Source: an uncultured Hyphomicrobiales bacterium (GTDB lineage Bacteria > Pseudomonadota > Alphaproteobacteria > Rhizobiales > Aestuariivirgaceae). From it: DNA of 7,816 nt. The stretch is from positions 1 through 7,816 of the forward strand of contig CAIYXE010000091.1 in NCBI GenBank assembly GCA_903930095.1, written 5' to 3'. Made by a program: the position numbers and the translations under genes. The notes under the pieces are model-generated. The model was given only the letters and a program-made list of their open reading frames with translations. It was not told where the DNA came from and ran no database searches. This document shows positions 6,411 to 7,816 of this stretch, piece after piece (the first letter of the stretch is position 1; each line of letters opens with the position of its first letter).

Positions 6411-6842
6411 TCAGCCGCGCGCGGCGTCCCTGATCCATTGCACGATCTGCCCCGCGGTCAGCGCGCCCGGCTGGCGGGCCACTTCGCGCCCGCCCCGGAA
6501 CAGGATCATGGTGGGAATCGAGCGGATGCCATAGGCTGCGGCGCGCTCCGGCACCGCCTCGGTGTCCAGCTTCGCGAAGCGCACCTGCGGTTCCATCGCC
6601 TCTGCGGCCTTGCGGAACTCCGGCGCCATCACCATGCAGGGGCCGCACCAGCCGGCCCAGAAGTCGACCACCACGGGAATGGCATTGCGGGCAAGGTGCT
6701 TGTCGAGAGCTGCTGCATTGAGTTCCACGGGCTGGCCGGTGAACAGGCGCTCCCGGCACCTGCCGCAGCGGGCGGTGTTAGCCGTCCTTTCGGGCGGCAC
6801 ACGGTTAACCGTAAGGCAGGATGGGCAAACGATCTCGACCAT
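6411..6842 (-). CDS. trxC: Thioredoxin 2 (zinc-binding N-terminus)
   Basis: TrxC is a cytoplasmic thiol-disulfide oxidoreductase, in E. coli induced by oxidative stress and reduced by thioredoxin reductase. The 143-residue product has the hallmark N-terminal zinc ribbon, CPSC (C6, C9) and CGRC (C26, C29), then a full thioredoxin domain with FWAGWCGPC (active-site C66 and C69) and the cis-proline P110 in IRSIPT. Length and layout agree with E. coli TrxC (139 aa). The start at 6842 is supported by GGAAG (complement of 6849-6853) 6 nt upstream and by family alignment at MVEIVCPSC. An in-frame extension upstream (ATG at 6893) also exists. The gene is divergent from sdhC across 160 bp and convergent with the transpeptidase gene. 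Confidence 0.95.
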   Translation of the reverse strand: MVEIVCPSCLTVNRVPPERTANTARCGRCRERLFTGQPVELNAAALDKHLARNAIPVVVDFWAGWCGPCMVMAPEFRKAAEAMEPQVRFAKLDTEAVPERAAAYGIRSIPTMILFRGGREVARQPGALTAGQIVQWIRDAARG

Positions 6843-6945
6843 GGCGGACTTCCATTTTTGTCCTTTTGGCCTGCAAACCGGGCAATTGGCCATGATCTGC
6901 GTCAAGCGGTCTCAAGGGTGATGCGCTCTATGCCTTTCAGCGTAA

Positions 6946-6974
6946 TTGCGATAGCGCAGCGCACAAGGTAGAAA
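6946..6974 (+). promoter_or_regulatory. Candidate promoter of the sdh operon
   Basis: TTGCGA (6946-6951) and TAGAAA (6969-6974) are separated by 17 nt, each 4 of 6 to the sigma-70 consensus. A start near 6981 would give a leader of roughly 22 nt containing the GGGGAAAG ribosome binding site (6989-6996). It has the same -35 and a near-identical -10 to the candidate before the transpeptidase gene. Assigned by eye only. Confidence 0.4.
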
Positions 6975-7002
6975 TTCAGTCCGGGAACGGGGAAAGTCAC
7001 AC

Positions 7003-7401
7003 ATGGCAGAAACCAGAAACGCAGGGCGTCCTCTTTCACCGCACCTGCAGATCTACAGCGGCGGCTTGACGATGATGATGTCCATCGTCCACCGCGCCAC
7101 CGGCATCGCACTCTATGCGGGCACCTTGCTGCTGGTCTGGTGGCTGACGGCGGCTGCAACCTCGGACAGCTATTTCAACCTGGTGCAGGCCGTCTTCGGC
7201 AGCTGGATCGGGCAGATCGTGCTGTTCGGCTTCACCTGGGCGCTGGTGCACCATACGCTGGGCGGCATCCGCCACCTGGTCTGGGACACGGGGCGGGGCT
7301 TCGCGCTCGCCTCCGTCGAGGCTGGCGCCAGGCTGACCCTCGCCGCCTCGATCATCCTCACCATCGCCATCTGGGTGCTCGCTTACGGAGTGATGTCATG
7401 A
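7003..7401 (+). CDS. sdhC: Succinate dehydrogenase cytochrome b556 subunit
   Basis: SdhC is the large membrane anchor of complex II; with SdhD it holds heme b and the ubiquinone site and passes electrons from succinate oxidation to quinone. The 132-residue protein has an N-terminal RPLSPHLQIY segment and three helices (about 30-50, 64-90, 108-130). Residue positions match E. coli SdhC without gaps from 27 to 91: S27 and R31 (quinone site, in SIVHRATG), H84 (heme ligand, in HHTLGGIRH) and H91. GGGGAAAG (6989-6996) lies 6 nt before the ATG. The stop overlaps the sdhD start in ATGA. This is the first gene of an sdhC-sdhD-sdhA order typical of alphaproteobacteria. Confidence 0.97.
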   Translation: MAETRNAGRPLSPHLQIYSGGLTMMMSIVHRATGIALYAGTLLLVWWLTAAATSDSYFNLVQAVFGSWIGQIVLFGFTWALVHHTLGGIRHLVWDTGRGFALASVEAGARLTLAASIILTIAIWVLAYGVMS

Positions 7402-7778
7402 TGGGAAAGACGCCCTTGGGCCGCGTGCTGGGGCTGGGCTCCGCCAAGGCCGGCACCGAACACTGGTGGCTGCAGCGGGTCACCGCCATCGCGGGCATTC
7501 CGCTCATGATCTTCCTCATCGGTTTCATCATGGCGCACATCGGCGCGACCCGTGCTGAGATGGTGGCAAGCCTCGCGAACCCGCTGGTTGCCATCCTGCT
7601 GGCGCTGACGGTCATCACGCTTCTCTGGCACATGAGGCTGGGCCTGCAGGTGATCATCGAGGACTATGTCCATGCGCCGGCCACCAAACTTGCAGCGCTT
7701 CTGCTCAACACCTTCTTCACCGCGGCGATGGGCGTCGCGGCACTCTATGCAATCCTCAAGATGAGCTTCGGACTCTGA
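7398..7778 (+). CDS. sdhD: Succinate dehydrogenase membrane anchor subunit
   Basis: SdhD is the small hydrophobic anchor of complex II, completing the heme b and quinone pocket. The 126-residue protein begins MMGKTPLGRVLGLGSAKAGT and has an amphipathic start followed by helices at about 30-48, 60-78 and 97-121. The signature H78 MRLGLQVIIED89 Y90 corresponds to E. coli SdhD H71, D82 and Y83 with identical spacing (heme ligand and quinone-site residues). Two adjacent ATGs (7398 and 7401) are possible. The first gives the 4-nt ATGA overlap with sdhC and is used here. The stop overlaps the next ATG by 1 nt (TGATG), so the operon is tightly coupled. Confidence 0.96.
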   Translation: MMGKTPLGRVLGLGSAKAGTEHWWLQRVTAIAGIPLMIFLIGFIMAHIGATRAEMVASLANPLVAILLALTVITLLWHMRLGLQVIIEDYVHAPATKLAALLLNTFFTAAMGVAALYAILKMSFGL

Positions 7779-7816
7779 TGGCTGTTGTCGAAACCAAGAA
7801 GAAGGCGCCCAAGAGC
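7778..7816 (+). CDS. sdhA: Probable succinate dehydrogenase flavoprotein, start only
   Basis: Only 13 codons (MAVVETKKKAPKS) are inside the window, running off the right edge. The assignment rests on position: in alphaproteobacteria sdhC-sdhD is normally followed directly by sdhA, the FAD-binding catalytic subunit that oxidises succinate to fumarate. The ATG overlaps the sdhD stop by 1 nt. The lysine-rich opening is not diagnostic, and the FAD-binding motif expected soon after the N-terminus lies beyond the edge. A different downstream gene cannot be excluded. Confidence 0.6.
   Translation, partial: MAVVETKKKAPKS

Noticed and set aside
5770..6759. 329-codon minus-strand open frame spanning the transpeptidase and trxC genes
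   Set aside because: It is antisense to the transpeptidase and out of frame with trxC, both of which have catalytic motifs. Its Arg/Gly/Ala-rich composition is that of a shadow.
6880..6912. trxC promoter with a TTGACG -35 on the minus strand
   Set aside because: The -35-like hexamer is good, but no A/T-rich -10 follows at 15-19 nt; the region there is GCCCGG-like.

Overview
The window is GC-rich DNA from an alphaproteobacterium, probably of the Hyphomicrobiales (Rhizobiales) type. This rests on protein character (an ETFB lysine-methyltransferase homologue, sdhC-sdhD preceding a probable sdhA, a 16-kDa-class thioredoxin 2) and on a REP/RIME-like palindromic repeat at the left edge. No database search was possible, so the order-level placement is inference. 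The content is mostly core metabolism and housekeeping. I see no phage, transposase, CRISPR array, toxin-antitoxin or defence island, and no rRNA or tRNA gene.

Left part (1-2652, + strand). A 28-nt direct repeat flanks a set of nested inverted repeats immediately before tsaD (tRNA t6A synthesis). A compact run of small genes follows: a YciI-family protein, an EVE-domain protein and a METTL20/ETFBKMT-like protein lysine methyltransferase. The YciI/EVE pair shares 1 nt and the EVE/methyltransferase pair shares 4 nt, so these three look translationally coupled and probably form one operon with tsaD.

Middle part (2612-5536). A ten-helix EamA/DMT-type permease on the minus strand overlaps the 3' end of the methyltransferase by 41 bp, tail to tail. 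It is divergent from acs (acetyl-CoA synthetase, 647 aa, all key residues present). A good sigma-70-like promoter for acs lies in the 90-bp space between them, and a hairpin after acs may be its terminator.

Right part (5537-7816). A secreted L,D-transpeptidase (YkuD) with a very charged post-signal linker converges, with a 2-nt gap, on thioredoxin 2 (trxC, minus strand). trxC is divergent from the succinate dehydrogenase operon sdhC-sdhD-(sdhA start), whose genes overlap by 4 and 1 nt. Similar candidate promoters (TTGCGA, 17-nt spacer, TA[C/G]AAA) precede both the transpeptidase and sdhC.

Functionally the window links central carbon and respiratory metabolism: Acs feeds acetyl-CoA into the TCA cycle, SdhCD anchors complex II, and the ETFB methyltransferase homologue would act on electron transfer from acyl-CoA dehydrogenases. 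Tsa tRNA modification, redox repair and cell-wall crosslinking genes are also present. I did not find a convincing new system. The points most worth a second look are the switch-like three-arm repeat ahead of tsaD, the YciI-EVE-methyltransferase coupling, and the 41-bp antisense overlap.
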